The notes under the pieces are model-generated. The model was not told the origin of the DNA, searched no databases, and worked only from the letters and a program-made list of their open reading frames with translations. A stretch of 35,059 nt of DNA, from contig JAFLCP010000081.1 in NCBI GenBank assembly GCA_017303505.1, forward strand, positions 1-35,059, in the 5' to 3' direction. The position numbers were made by a program, and so were the translations under genes. Shown piece after piece: positions 23,518 to 32,454 of the stretch (positions within the stretch are counted from its first letter, which is position 1; every line of letters starts with the position of its first letter). Origin of the DNA: Planctomycetota bacterium. GTDB lineage: Bacteria; Planctomycetota; Planctomycetia; Pirellulales; Pirellulaceae.

Positions 23518-24933
23518 TTAGATCGCAAGTAACAAGCGGCTTGGGGCTTCCAAGTAACCGATCACTTCGTTGAGGAATCGAGCGGCTGTACCACCATCGA
23601 CCAAGCGATGATCGTAGGACAAGCTCAATGGCATCATCAAGCGTGGAACGATCGTGTCGTCATCCATCACTACTGGTAACTTGCGAGCGCGGCCGACTAA
23701 GAGAATGGCTACTTCCGGAATATTGACGATCGGAGTGGAATAGGTACCGCCAATAGCACCGAGATTGCTAATCGTAAATGTACCACCTCGCAAATCGTTG
23801 ACGCCAAAGTCCCCATTGCGAACTCGGACGCTCATGTCACCCAACGCTTTAGCAATATCGGGGATCGACATATGGTCTGCAGCTTTCAAGGTTGGTACGA
23901 CCAAGCCGCGATCGGTATCAACAGCGATCCCGACGTTGATGTATTCCTTGTAGACGATTTGATCATTGTCTGGATCGATGACTGCGTTAATCGCTGGGTG
24001 ATGACGCAAGGCAGTCGCCACTGCTTTGATCAAAAACGGCATCGTGGTGAGTTTGATACCACGTGCAGCATAATCATCTTTGCTCGATTGTCGGAACGCT
24101 TCCAACTCGGTGATGTCGGCATCATCAAAGTTGGTAACGCGGGGAACGGTCGACCAAGAACGATGCATCTGATTCGCAATCGTCTTGCGAATCTTGGTCA
24201 TCTTTTCGACACGAATCGGACCATAATCATCGGTTAATGTATTATCTCCCGTGGCAGGGGCTGCACCAGGAGCAGCAGATACTGCAGTCGCACCCGCTCC
24301 ACCAGTCCGAGCTGTTTGGCTGGTTCGACGAACTACTGCCAATACGTCTTCGCGCGTAATTCGGCCACCATCACCTGAGCCGGCAACTTGCGATAGATCA
24401 ACGCCGACTTCGCGAGCAAAGCGGCGAACCGCTGGACCCGCAGGAATAACGCCACCCGTCGAAACAACAGGAGCGGCTGGCGCTGGAGTTGCCTGTGCTG
24501 GGGCCGCAGTCGCTGCAACCACAGGCGCTGTCGCTACTGGTGGAGGAGCCACTGGAGCTACCGGTGCTGGAGCTACCGGTGGCGGCGGTGCCACTGGAGC
24601 TGGTTTAGGTGGCGAAGGAGGCGCAACAGCTTGCGGTGGTGCCTGAGCAGGTTTCGCAGGTGCTGCCGGAGCCGCAGGTGGAGCGGCAGCTGCGCCTGAG
24701 GCTTCCAAGACAACAATCGCCGATCCGATCGGAACCGACTGTCCCTTGGTAACAACGATCTTGAGCACCTTACCGGCACTTGGACTGGGAACGGTTACCG
24801 TCGCTTTGTCGGTCTCCATTTCCATCAAGCCTTGGCCCTTCGTGACCATTTCTCCCTCAGAGACAAAAATCTCCAAGACATCTCCCGATTTGATCCCATC
24901 ACCGAGTGAAGGTAGTGTGACTTCCAACGACAT
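23518..24933 (-). CDS. aceF: Dihydrolipoamide acetyltransferase, E2 of pyruvate dehydrogenase
   Basis: A 471-residue E2 protein that transfers acetyl groups to CoA in the cytoplasmic pyruvate dehydrogenase complex. One lipoyl domain lies at 1-78, with the lipoylated Lys43 in METDKATV. A long flexible Ala/Pro linker (about 80-160) is followed by the peripheral-subunit-binding domain (about 163-204, PAGPAVRRFAREVGVDLSQV). The catalytic domain (about 232-471) carries His442 and Asp446 in the DHRLVDGG motif. It has one lipoyl domain, whereas the E. coli protein has three. It lies 81 bp downstream of aceE, and E1 of the homodimeric type next door makes the assignment to pyruvate rather than 2-oxoglutarate dehydrogenase secure. 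Two hairpins follow the stop. E3 is not in the window. Confidence 0.93.
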   Translation of the reverse strand: MSLEVTLPSLGDGIKSGDVLEIFVSEGEMVTKGQGLMEMETDKATVTVPSPSAGKVLKIVVTKGQSVPIGSAIVVLEASGAAAAPPAAPAAPAKPAQAPPQAVAPPSPPKPAPVAPPPPVAPAPVAPVAPPPVATAPVVAATAAPAQATPAPAAPVVSTGGVIPAGPAVRRFAREVGVDLSQVAGSGDGGRITREDVLAVVRRTSQTARTGGAGATAVSAAPGAAPATGDNTLTDDYGPIRVEKMTKIRKTIANQMHRSWSTVPRVTNFDDADITELEAFRQSSKDDYAARGIKLTTMPFLIKAVATALRHHPAINAVIDPDNDQIVYKEYINVGIAVDTDRGLVVPTLKAADHMSIPDIAKALGDMSVRVRNGDFGVNDLRGGTFTISNLGAIGGTYSTPIVNIPEVAILLVGRARKLPVVMDDDTIVPRLMMPLSLSYDHRLVDGGTAARFLNEVIGYLEAPSRLLLAI

Positions 24934-24986
24934 GTTGATTTCTATCGCAAAAAATGTGAATGAATTTCCCGTACAACATGCAAAAC

Positions 24987-25016
24987 AAACAAGTTCGATT
25001 CCAAGCGAACTTGTTT
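24987..25016 (-). other. Intercistronic hairpin overlapping the aceE stop codon
   Basis: AAACAAGTTCG pairs perfectly with CGAACTTGTTT (11 bp) around an 8-nt loop. The first arm overlaps the aceE stop at 25015-25017. The sequence after it on the minus strand (GTTTTGC) is only mildly T-rich. It could be a partial terminator or an mRNA processing or stability element setting the aceE:aceF ratio. Confidence 0.7.
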
Positions 25017-27738
25017 AAGCAAACAATGGATTGACCTTGTCGCGGTTATAACCCAAGTCGGTAATCGCTTGGTTAAATTCTGCCGTCGATACAACGCCCG
25101 CTTTGTTCAAACGATACAAAGTACCGATGACCACCGATTCAGCGTCCACTTCGAAATGCCGACGCAAGGTTTCGCGAGTCTCACTGCGACCCATACCATC
25201 GGTTCCCAGCACGAAATAATCGCCTGGGATGTAACGCAGCAATTGCTCAGGCAACGCGCGAACATAATCGCTCGCTGCAATAAATGGACCCTTAACACCC
25301 GATAATGCTTGCTCAAGGTAGCTAACCTTGGGCGGTTGATCAGGGTGCAGCATGTTCCAACGTTCGCAGCTTTGGCAATCGCGTCGCAATTGGGTATAGC
25401 TAGTTACGCTCCATACGTCGCTGGCGATTTGGAAGCGTTCGGCCAGCAACTGTTGAGCTTGCAGGACCATTCGCAGAATCGCACCGGAGCCGAACAGCTG
25501 AACCCGTGCTCGAGCGTTCGGAACATCGTTCGATTGATACTTGTAGATACCCTTGAGAATACCTTCTTCAACGCCAGCCGGCATCGCGGGCATCTCATAG
25601 TTTTCGTTTCCAACCATGATGTAATAGATCGCGGTTTCGCCATCTTGGTAGAGACGCTTCAAACCATCCATCACGATCACGGTTGTTTCGTAAGCAAACG
25701 CTGGATCGTAAGCTCGAACCGTTGGGAAAGCGATGGCATTGAGCAAGCTATGACCATCTTGGTGTTGCAAGCCTTCGCCGTTCAATGTGGTGCGACCTGC
25801 AGTACCACCAATCAAGAAGCCCTTGGCTCGCATATCAGCGGCAGCCCAAATCAAATCACCGATGCGTTGGAATCCAAACATCGAGTAATAGATATAGAAC
25901 GGAATCATATTGATGCCGTGCGACGAATAGGCGGTGCCCGCAGCATTGAAGCTGGACATCGAACCTGCTTCAGTGATCCCTTCCTCCAAAATTTGGCCGT
26001 CTTGAGCTTCTTTGTAGTAAGCGATTTCAGACGAATCGATCGGTTCGTACAACTGACCGTTATGAGCATAGATGCCCACTTCACGGAACATACCTTCCAT
26101 ACCGAAGGTGCGCGATTCGTCAGGCACAATCGGCACAATGTTGCGACCGATCTTCTTGTCTTTGACCAAACGCGAAAGCAAACGGACAAAGCCCATCGTG
26201 GTGCTCATGTCCTTGCCACCACTCGACTCCAAGAAGCGACTGTATTCTTCGAGGGCTGGGACTTCCATCAATGGAGGTGTGGTTGGACGTGATGGCAGTG
26301 ATCCACCGAGAGCCTTGCGGCGTTCTTTCAGATACTTGATCTCAACGCTCGTTTCGGGTGGCTTGTAGAACGGAGCCTTGCCCACTTCTTCGTCGCTGAT
26401 TGGAATACCAAAACGACTGCGGAACTCAAGCAGTTCTTGCTCGTTAATCTTCTTCTTGTTGTGAGCGATATTGCGACCTTCGCCTTGTTCGCCCAAGCCA
26501 TAACCCTTGATGGTCTTGGCCAAGATCACAGTTGGTTGACCTTTGGTTTCGACTGCAGTTTTGTAAGCGGCAAATACTTTCTCTGGGTCATGACCACCAC
26601 GGCGCATCTTCTCAAGTTTTTCATCCGAGAAGTTCACAACCATCTGAGCGAGCTCAGGGTGCTTACCAAAGAAATGTTCGCGAATGTACGAACCTGGCAT
26701 ACCAACATATTTTTGGTATTGGCCGTCGACGACTTCGCCCATGCGTTCGACCAACAGACCTTTTTCATCGCGATCCAAGAGCGGATCCCAATCACCGCCC
26801 CAGATCACCTTGATCACGTTCCAGCCAGCGCCACGGAACAACGCTTCGAGTTCTTGAATGATCTTGCCGTTGCCGCGCACTGGTCCATCCAAGCGTTGCA
26901 GATTGCAGTTGATCACAAAGATTAGGTTTTCCAATCTTTCGCGACCAGCCAAGGTAATGGCACCTAAGGTTTCCGGTTCATCACATTCACCGTCACCCAA
27001 GAAGGCCCAAACCTTTTGGTTGGAGGTATCTTTGAAACCGCGATCCTTGAGGTATTCGTTAAAGCGAGCTTGGTAGATAGCCATGATCGGAGCTAAACCC
27101 ATCGAAACCGTGGGATACTCCCAGAAATCGGGCATCAACCACGGATGCGGATAACTCGACAAACCTGATGTGGGTTGGAGTTCGCGGCGGAAGTGTTCCA
27201 AGTTGTCTTTCGAAAGTCGGCCTTCCAAAAACGCTCGCGAATACATACCGGGCGAAGCATGGCCTTGGAAATATACTTGGTCGCCATCATAACCCGAGTC
27301 CCCACGACCACGGAAGAAATGATTGAAGGCCACTTCGTACAATGTCGCGCTCGAAGCGAACGTACTGATGTGTCCGCCCAAACCGTCGTATTGATTGTTG
27401 GCCCGCACCACCATCGCCATCGCGTTCCAGCGGATGATGCTCTTGATGCGGCGTTCGATTTCACGATTGCCTGGATAGGGAGGCTGCTTCGAAGCAGGTA
27501 TCGTGTTGATGTAAGGTGTGTTGAGATCTTTTGGAAGATCGACACCTTCCTTGCGTGCCATCGTTTCCAAGGCGCGGAACAATTGCTTAACGCGTTCCGG
27601 ACCTTTGCTTTTGAGAACATATTCCAGCGATCCTAACCACTCAGCAGTTTCTGCTGGATCGCTATCGACGGGAGGTGGCAACTGACCATTGGCGACAATA
27701 GACGGATCTTCATCGCCAAGAATCTTGGCATCTGCCAT
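25015..27738 (-). CDS. aceE: Pyruvate dehydrogenase E1, homodimeric type
   Basis: A 907-residue enzyme that decarboxylates pyruvate with thiamine diphosphate and passes the acetyl group to the lipoyl arm of E2. The length suits the single-chain AceE family (E. coli about 887). Conserved blocks include YDGLGGHISTFASSATLYEV, HASPGMYSRAFLEGRL, the ThDP motif GDGECDEPE (248-256) ending at Asn279 in NCNLQRLDGPVRGN, and the C-terminal-half blocks AGRTTLNGEGLQHQDGHS and LGTDGMGRSETRETLRRHF. The start at 27738 has GAAGG about 9 nt upstream. It is the first gene of the aceE-aceF pair, reading away from the LptD-like gene across a 589-bp spacer. No PdhR-type operator was recognised. Confidence 0.96.
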   Translation of the reverse strand: MADAKILGDEDPSIVANGQLPPPVDSDPAETAEWLGSLEYVLKSKGPERVKQLFRALETMARKEGVDLPKDLNTPYINTIPASKQPPYPGNREIERRIKSIIRWNAMAMVVRANNQYDGLGGHISTFASSATLYEVAFNHFFRGRGDSGYDGDQVYFQGHASPGMYSRAFLEGRLSKDNLEHFRRELQPTSGLSSYPHPWLMPDFWEYPTVSMGLAPIMAIYQARFNEYLKDRGFKDTSNQKVWAFLGDGECDEPETLGAITLAGRERLENLIFVINCNLQRLDGPVRGNGKIIQELEALFRGAGWNVIKVIWGGDWDPLLDRDEKGLLVERMGEVVDGQYQKYVGMPGSYIREHFFGKHPELAQMVVNFSDEKLEKMRRGGHDPEKVFAAYKTAVETKGQPTVILAKTIKGYGLGEQGEGRNIAHNKKKINEQELLEFRSRFGIPISDEEVGKAPFYKPPETSVEIKYLKERRKALGGSLPSRPTTPPLMEVPALEEYSRFLESSGGKDMSTTMGFVRLLSRLVKDKKIGRNIVPIVPDESRTFGMEGMFREVGIYAHNGQLYEPIDSSEIAYYKEAQDGQILEEGITEAGSMSSFNAAGTAYSSHGINMIPFYIYYSMFGFQRIGDLIWAAADMRAKGFLIGGTAGRTTLNGEGLQHQDGHSLLNAIAFPTVRAYDPAFAYETTVIVMDGLKRLYQDGETAIYYIMVGNENYEMPAMPAGVEEGILKGIYKYQSNDVPNARARVQLFGSGAILRMVLQAQQLLAERFQIASDVWSVTSYTQLRRDCQSCERWNMLHPDQPPKVSYLEQALSGVKGPFIAASDYVRALPEQLLRYIPGDYFVLGTDGMGRSETRETLRRHFEVDAESVVIGTLYRLNKAGVVSTAEFNQAITDLGYNRDKVNPLFA

Positions 27739-28327
27739 GCTTAGGTACCTTCAAAGAGCAGTGTGTTGTCAACGAAATACGCGACGTTCATACATATTCA
27801 CGAACCGAAACCGACCGGACTTCTCTGGGAAATCAGTCCACTTTCGGAATGACTGCGGTCTATCTTCTCTATTTTATCAATTTGCCATCCACCTGGGGAT
27901 GCCAAACCATGCGACGGCCTCAATACGCCCGCGCCACTGCCGCATGATATCCGAGAAAGTCCCCTCTGCGCCAAGTCGAATCGTACGAATCATAACGATT
28001 GTATCGATCTTGATTCGGACACCCGGGGTCCAGCAAGTCCTATTCATTGTCCCAGATCGTCAAATTCCGAAAATACCCACTCGTAAGGGGGTGGCGACAA
28101 TTCGGCCAAAAAGAAAAAGCTGCCATCTAATCCAGGATTGTTGACTATTCGCCTTGAGGCATAGGCAGGAGCTTTTCTATACTCCGCCGCCCAAACTTTA
28201 GGAAAATTTGACGTTTGGGAACAAAAAATATGCTTTTGGCAAGGATGCCCGGCTGAACTCCCAACAACTTCCCCTTTCCTCGTTGCACTTTGTGAAGCGG
28301 TTCCACCGTGATCGCTCAACGTCCGCA
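27739..28327. other. Divergent intergenic region between aceE and the LptD-like gene
   Basis: It must contain promoters for both directions. I see no credible gene. The frame running from 28044 to 28328 on the minus strand and the one from 27689 to 28144 on the plus strand lack start signals and protein-like features. A possible plus-strand promoter is listed separately. Confidence 0.6.
28154..28183 (+). promoter_or_regulatory. Possible sigma-70 promoter for the LptD-like gene
   Basis: TTGAGG (28154-28159), an 18-nt spacer and TATACT (28178-28183) lie about 145 bp upstream of the start codon. Both boxes are good partial matches. Tentative. Confidence 0.35.
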
Positions 28328-31300
28328 ATGACGAATGGTTTTCTCAAAGGTGGGGTTTTTGGGCGGTTTATCGCATTTTGGGGAGTAGTTGCCGCTTTGT
28401 GCGCCTACTTCCTCACTTCTTTATCGTTCGCTCAACAAATTGACTATCCTCAAAGCGATCCGACTTACCCAGTCCATGTTTCCGGGGAGAAGGGAATTCG
28501 TTGGGATCGTGGTGAATATCGCATCTACCAAATTTCGAGTCTGCCAGGAGCGGGCCGGCCCTCCATTCGTCAAGGAAACGCCGTTTACACTGCTGATCGA
28601 ATCACATTGTGGATCGATCGCACCGTGGTTCCGCAGACTGCCCGCCCAAGTCTCTTGGGAGAAGAGGAACGCAGTGACGCTGCCGCGAATGAGCAGCCAA
28701 CTCGAAATCCCTACAAAGTGATTGTGCTTTGTGAAGGGAATTTTGAAGGCGATTGGGGTAACGGTCGACGCGCAAAAAATACGCAGTGGAGCGGGCGACT
28801 CTTTTCATTTATTCCTATCGAAATGCCAACCATTGCTTGGGAGCAGCAGCCAACGGAAACCGCTCCGGCATTACCTGAAATCGACAGTGCTAAAATCGAC
28901 AGTGCTAAAATCGACGGTGGCAAAAAAGATTCGGCAGTTGCCTTAGCGAACTATCAGGTTTCAGGAAATCCACCAGGTTTACTTCAGCCAGGTAATCCGC
29001 CGAACACTTTGGGCGGTTCTGGCGCGTTTGGAGCTCCAGGTAACGCACCGGCTGTATTGGTTCCCGACGCGAGTTTACCGGCTGTGGGCGGAACAAATCT
29101 CCCGGGTGGTCTCCCAGCCAACGGTGTAACGATTGATGCAGGGCAACCAATTCCAGTTCCGCCACCTCCAGCCACTTCACCGATGGTAGGTGGCAATGTT
29201 CAACCTGTGCCGACAGTGCCGGGACCCATCTCAGCTCCACCGCCACCTATCAACGGTTCAATGTCTCAGCCTTTCGCAGGGACTGTACCCAGTGGATCGC
29301 GAGCACTGAATGGGCCAATCTCTGCGAAGAGCATTTCGGTTCGCGGACGCAGCAGTACACCACCTCAAGTTCGGTTATCGCAACGCCCCGATCGCGGTGA
29401 CTCCGTCGCCGAAATCACCCGCGGTGTTTACATCCATATTGCTGACTCCACTTACACTGGCAGTGACGGATCAGTGATGGAGTTAGGTAGTATCGATATC
29501 GAAACGGATCGAGCGATCATTTGGATGCCGAATCTAGCTGGACTCGACTTGACCTCGGGCTCTGCCGACCTTAGTGGTCAACAAATCGAACTCTACATGG
29601 AAGGCAACATTGTCTTTCGCCAAGGTCAACGTGTGATCTTCGCAGAAAGAATGTATTACAACGTTGCTCAAGAATATGGAATGATTTTGTCAGCCGAAGT
29701 GTTGACGCCAGTTCCCGAGTATCAAGGTTTATTGCGACTCAAAGCCGATGTTCTACAGCAACGCAATCGCCAAAACTTCTTAGCGTACGATGCGGCACTG
29801 ACCAGCAGCCGTTTGGGTGTACCTCGTTATTGGTTGCAAGCCCAACGCATTGAATTAGAGGATCGGCGACAAGATGACAGCGGATTGTTAGCGGGACTAC
29901 CGGGCTTCGACGATAACAAAACGGAGATGATGGCGAGCACACGCAACAACTTTGTGTATGTCAACAGCGTGCCTTTGTTGTATTGGCCCGTGATGACTAC
30001 GAATCTGGCACGACCTAACTTCTATCTCACTGGAGTTAAGGTTAAGAACGACGGCATCTTCGGTACTCAAGGTATGCTCGACTGGGATCTATATCAGATC
30101 TTAGGTCTCAATGGGGCTGATGGTACCGAGTGGACTTTGTCGACTGACTATTTGAGCGAACGAGGATTTGCGGTCGGTACCAATTTCAACTACGACCTAC
30201 CTTGGTTATTGGTGCCAGGTCGAGCTGTCGGTGAACTCGATTTCTGGGGAATTTCTGATAGCGGGCTCGATACGCTCGGGTCCGACCGAGTGCGAATGAC
30301 GCCGGAAGCGGACCAACGCGGTCGGTTCTTGATTCGCCACAAACACTTGCTCAACCCAGACACGGAGTTTTGGGCCGAAGTGGGCTGGATTTCAGACCGC
30401 AACTTTTTGGAACAATACCTTGAGCAATCCTGGGATCAAGACAAGGACTACGCGACCGCCCTCCGCCTTCGTCGCTATAACGAAAACCAGATGTTCGATA
30501 TCTGGGGGCAAGCTCGCGTCAACGACTTCTTTACAGAAACCGAATGGCTACCTCGTCTTGATCACTATTGGTTAGGTCAACCAGTATTGGATCGTATGAC
30601 TTGGTATGAACATACTTTCGTCGGTTACGCGAAGCAGCAGACGGCATCGACACCAACGGATCCACAAGACGCCGCGAAATTTCAATTGCGACCTTGGGAA
30701 ACGGATAGCGAAGGTTTGGTGGCTTCAACGCGACAAGAGTTAAGCCTCCCCTTTAATGCCGGCCCGATTAAGCTCAACCCGTACATCTCTGGCGAAGCTG
30801 GTTTTTGGAAAGAAGATGTCACGCAGGATGATGTGACCCGACTCACTGGGCAAGCGGGTGTGCGAACATCCCTTCCGATGTGGCAACTCTATCCAAATAC
30901 GCAAAGCCGCTTATTCGACGTGAAAGGGATCGCTCATAAAGTGATCTTCGAAAGCGATTTCTTCTATGCGGACAGCAATGCTAACGTAGATCAATTTCCG
31001 TTGTACAACCCGATCGATGATAACTCTCAAGAGCACTTCCGCCGACGTTTGATTTTCAATACCTTCGGTGGAACCTTACCTGATCAATTCGATGAGCGTT
31101 CTTACACCTTGCGTAACGGCTTGCAGCGTTGGGTTGCTGCGGGTGGAAATGAAGTGGTTGACGATCAGTTGCAATGGCGTTTCGGTATCGACCAACGCTG
31201 GCAGACCAAACGTGGTTTACCTGGACGTGAACGTATTGTCGATTTGGTTGAGTTCGACGTGGATGCGATCCTGTTTTTGAACCCAGATCGGGATAACTTT

Positions 31301-31771
31301 GGTGAGCAAGTTGGGGCGATCAACTATGATTTCCGCTATCATGTTGGCGATCGCTTGACGCTGTTGTCCGATGGTTATTTCGACACCTTCACTGATGGTC
31401 TAAAGGCTTATTCGCTAGGCGCTCAAATCTCGCGTGTTGGTCGCGGTGAGTTGTACGTAGGTGCGATGCAGTTACAGGGTCCCATCGACTCAACGATTCT
31501 TACCGCAACGGTCAACTATCGTCTCAATGAAAAGTGGATTGTTACCGGCGGAACGACGTTTGACTTTGGTCAAGTCGGAAATGTTGGACAAACGTTGGCC
31601 TTTACGCGAATCGGCGAGTCTTTCTTGATTCGTATGGGCATCAACGTGGATAGCGGTCGCGATAACGTTGGCTTCCAGTTCAATATCGAGCCACGCTTCT
31701 TACCTGCCAAGAAATTGGGTTCGTTGGCAGGCGAGCTAATACCTCCCGCCAATGCTTTTGGACTCGAATAA
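28328..31771 (+). CDS. LptD-like outer-membrane LPS-assembly protein
   Basis: A 1147-residue protein with a hydrophobic N-terminal export signal (about residues 5-36, ending LSFAQQ). Residues about 40-170 are unassigned. A low-complexity Pro/Gly-rich linker lies at about 200-325, starting with two and a half copies of a five-residue repeat (IDSAK). An OstA/LptA-like beta domain covers about 355-525 (SVMELGSIDIETDRAIIW, GNIVFRQGQRVIFAERMYYN). About 600 further residues look like a large beta-barrel, with alternating strands and many aromatic residues (TATVNYRLNEKWIVTGGTTF). This order is that of LptD, which inserts lipopolysaccharide into the outer membrane, but the linker is extra. I prefer ATG 28328 because the signal sequence follows; an open frame extends back to 28208. 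DgkA and an MMPL protein follow on the same strand. Confidence 0.72.
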   Translation: MTNGFLKGGVFGRFIAFWGVVAALCAYFLTSLSFAQQIDYPQSDPTYPVHVSGEKGIRWDRGEYRIYQISSLPGAGRPSIRQGNAVYTADRITLWIDRTVVPQTARPSLLGEEERSDAAANEQPTRNPYKVIVLCEGNFEGDWGNGRRAKNTQWSGRLFSFIPIEMPTIAWEQQPTETAPALPEIDSAKIDSAKIDGGKKDSAVALANYQVSGNPPGLLQPGNPPNTLGGSGAFGAPGNAPAVLVPDASLPAVGGTNLPGGLPANGVTIDAGQPIPVPPPPATSPMVGGNVQPVPTVPGPISAPPPPINGSMSQPFAGTVPSGSRALNGPISAKSISVRGRSSTPPQVRLSQRPDRGDSVAEITRGVYIHIADSTYTGSDGSVMELGSIDIETDRAIIWMPNLAGLDLTSGSADLSGQQIELYMEGNIVFRQGQRVIFAERMYYNVAQEYGMILSAEVLTPVPEYQGLLRLKADVLQQRNRQNFLAYDAALTSSRLGVPRYWLQAQRIELEDRRQDDSGLLAGLPGFDDNKTEMMASTRNNFVYVNSVPLLYWPVMTTNLARPNFYLTGVKVKNDGIFGTQGMLDWDLYQILGLNGADGTEWTLSTDYLSERGFAVGTNFNYDLPWLLVPGRAVGELDFWGISDSGLDTLGSDRVRMTPEADQRGRFLIRHKHLLNPDTEFWAEVGWISDRNFLEQYLEQSWDQDKDYATALRLRRYNENQMFDIWGQARVNDFFTETEWLPRLDHYWLGQPVLDRMTWYEHTFVGYAKQQTASTPTDPQDAAKFQLRPWETDSEGLVASTRQELSLPFNAGPIKLNPYISGEAGFWKEDVTQDDVTRLTGQAGVRTSLPMWQLYPNTQSRLFDVKGIAHKVIFESDFFYADSNANVDQFPLYNPIDDNSQEHFRRRLIFNTFGGTLPDQFDERSYTLRNGLQRWVAAGGNEVVDDQLQWRFGIDQRWQTKRGLPGRERIVDLVEFDVDAILFLNPDRDNFGEQVGAINYDFRYHVGDRLTLLSDGYFDTFTDGLKAYSLGAQISRVGRGELYVGAMQLQGPIDSTILTATVNYRLNEKWIVTGGTTFDFGQVGNVGQTLAFTRIGESFLIRMGINVDSGRDNVGFQFNIEPRFLPAKKLGSLAGELIPPANAFGLE
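28883..28922. repeat. 15-bp tandem repeat inside the LptD-like gene
   Basis: ATCGACAGTGCTAAA is repeated twice and then partly (ATCGACGGTGGCAAA), encoding IDSAK-IDSAK-IDGGK. The repeat length keeps the reading frame. Confidence 0.85.
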
Positions 31772-31786
31772 TGAGTGCATGATTTG

Positions 31787-32200
31787 ATGAGCGATGGTCG
31801 CGAAGAGTTCGATCGAAGAGGGAGATACCATCGCTGGTCACTTGCTGCATGGACCGCCAAATTTCGATGCGCTTTTCGAGGCTGGTGGCTTGGTTCTTAC
31901 AGTCAAACCAGTTTTGGAGTTCACTATATCGCCGCCATTGCGGTGATTATCTTGGCGTTCACTTTGAAATGCGAACCTTGGGAATGGGGATTACTTATTC
32001 TGTGTATCAGCTCGGTGATGACGGCCGAGTTAGTAAACTCGGCGTGTGAAGCTCTCGCTCGCTCTATTTCAACGGACTTCAACCCCCATCTACGCGACGC
32101 TCTCGATATCGCAAGCGGTGCGGTTCTGGTCATGTCCATCGGCTCAGCAGTGATCGGCTGTTTGATCTTTTTGCCAAAGTTTATTGCATTATGGCAATAG
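31787..32200 (+). CDS. dgkA: DgkA-type membrane lipid kinase (diacylglycerol or undecaprenol kinase)
   Basis: A 137-residue integral membrane protein. A basic N-terminus is followed by three hydrophobic segments (about 46-60, 66-82, 112-132). The DgkA signature is present: Glu81, Asn84 and Glu88 in AELVNSACEAL, and Asp107 in LDIASGAVL, matching E. coli Glu69, Asn72, Glu76 and Asp95. The lysine normally just before the last Asp is Leu106, and the early Glu (E. coli Glu28) appears as Gln40. It phosphorylates diacylglycerol or undecaprenol with ATP; which one cannot be told. The start is uncertain: ATG 31787 or GTG 31775, both just after the LptD-like stop at 31771, so the two genes are probably co-transcribed. 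Confidence 0.8.
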   Translation: MSDGREEFDRRGRYHRWSLAAWTAKFRCAFRGWWLGSYSQTSFGVHYIAAIAVIILAFTLKCEPWEWGLLILCISSVMTAELVNSACEALARSISTDFNPHLRDALDIASGAVLVMSIGSAVIGCLIFLPKFIALWQ

Positions 32201-32454
32201 CTTGCGGCGCTGAATCGTCCGCGTTCTGGTAGAAAGCTATTCGGTTTTCTCGCTCCAATATCGCAAACCACCAGCTTGGGCCTCAGGCGGTCGCGCCCTA
32301 CTAAAAATGCTGAAAATATGGGACACTTGCCTACATGGGCAGCTTGCCCTAGCGGAAGAATATGAAACCGTCGCTGATCTTGCGGCGTAATGGATGGGGT
32401 GGTTTGATTGGCTCGCGCATGGGAGCAGAGATTGTTAATGCTGGATAACACGTG
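32201..32454. other. Intergenic gap before the MMPL transporter gene
   Basis: About 250 bp with no gene that I can support. A small GGGC-agctt-GCCC hairpin lies near 32338-32350. The minus-strand frame crossing this gap (31924-32451) is antisense to the DgkA-type gene and has no protein-like features. Confidence 0.55.

Noticed and set aside
24251-24646. Ala/Gly-rich plus-strand frame
   Set aside because: It is antisense to the Ala/Pro linker of aceF; its composition explains the open frame.
25309-26292. Plus-strand frame of 327 residues
   Set aside because: It is antisense to aceE, which is unambiguous.
31924-32451. Minus-strand frame of 175 residues
   Set aside because: It runs antisense to the DgkA-type gene and through the intergenic gap without motifs or start signals.
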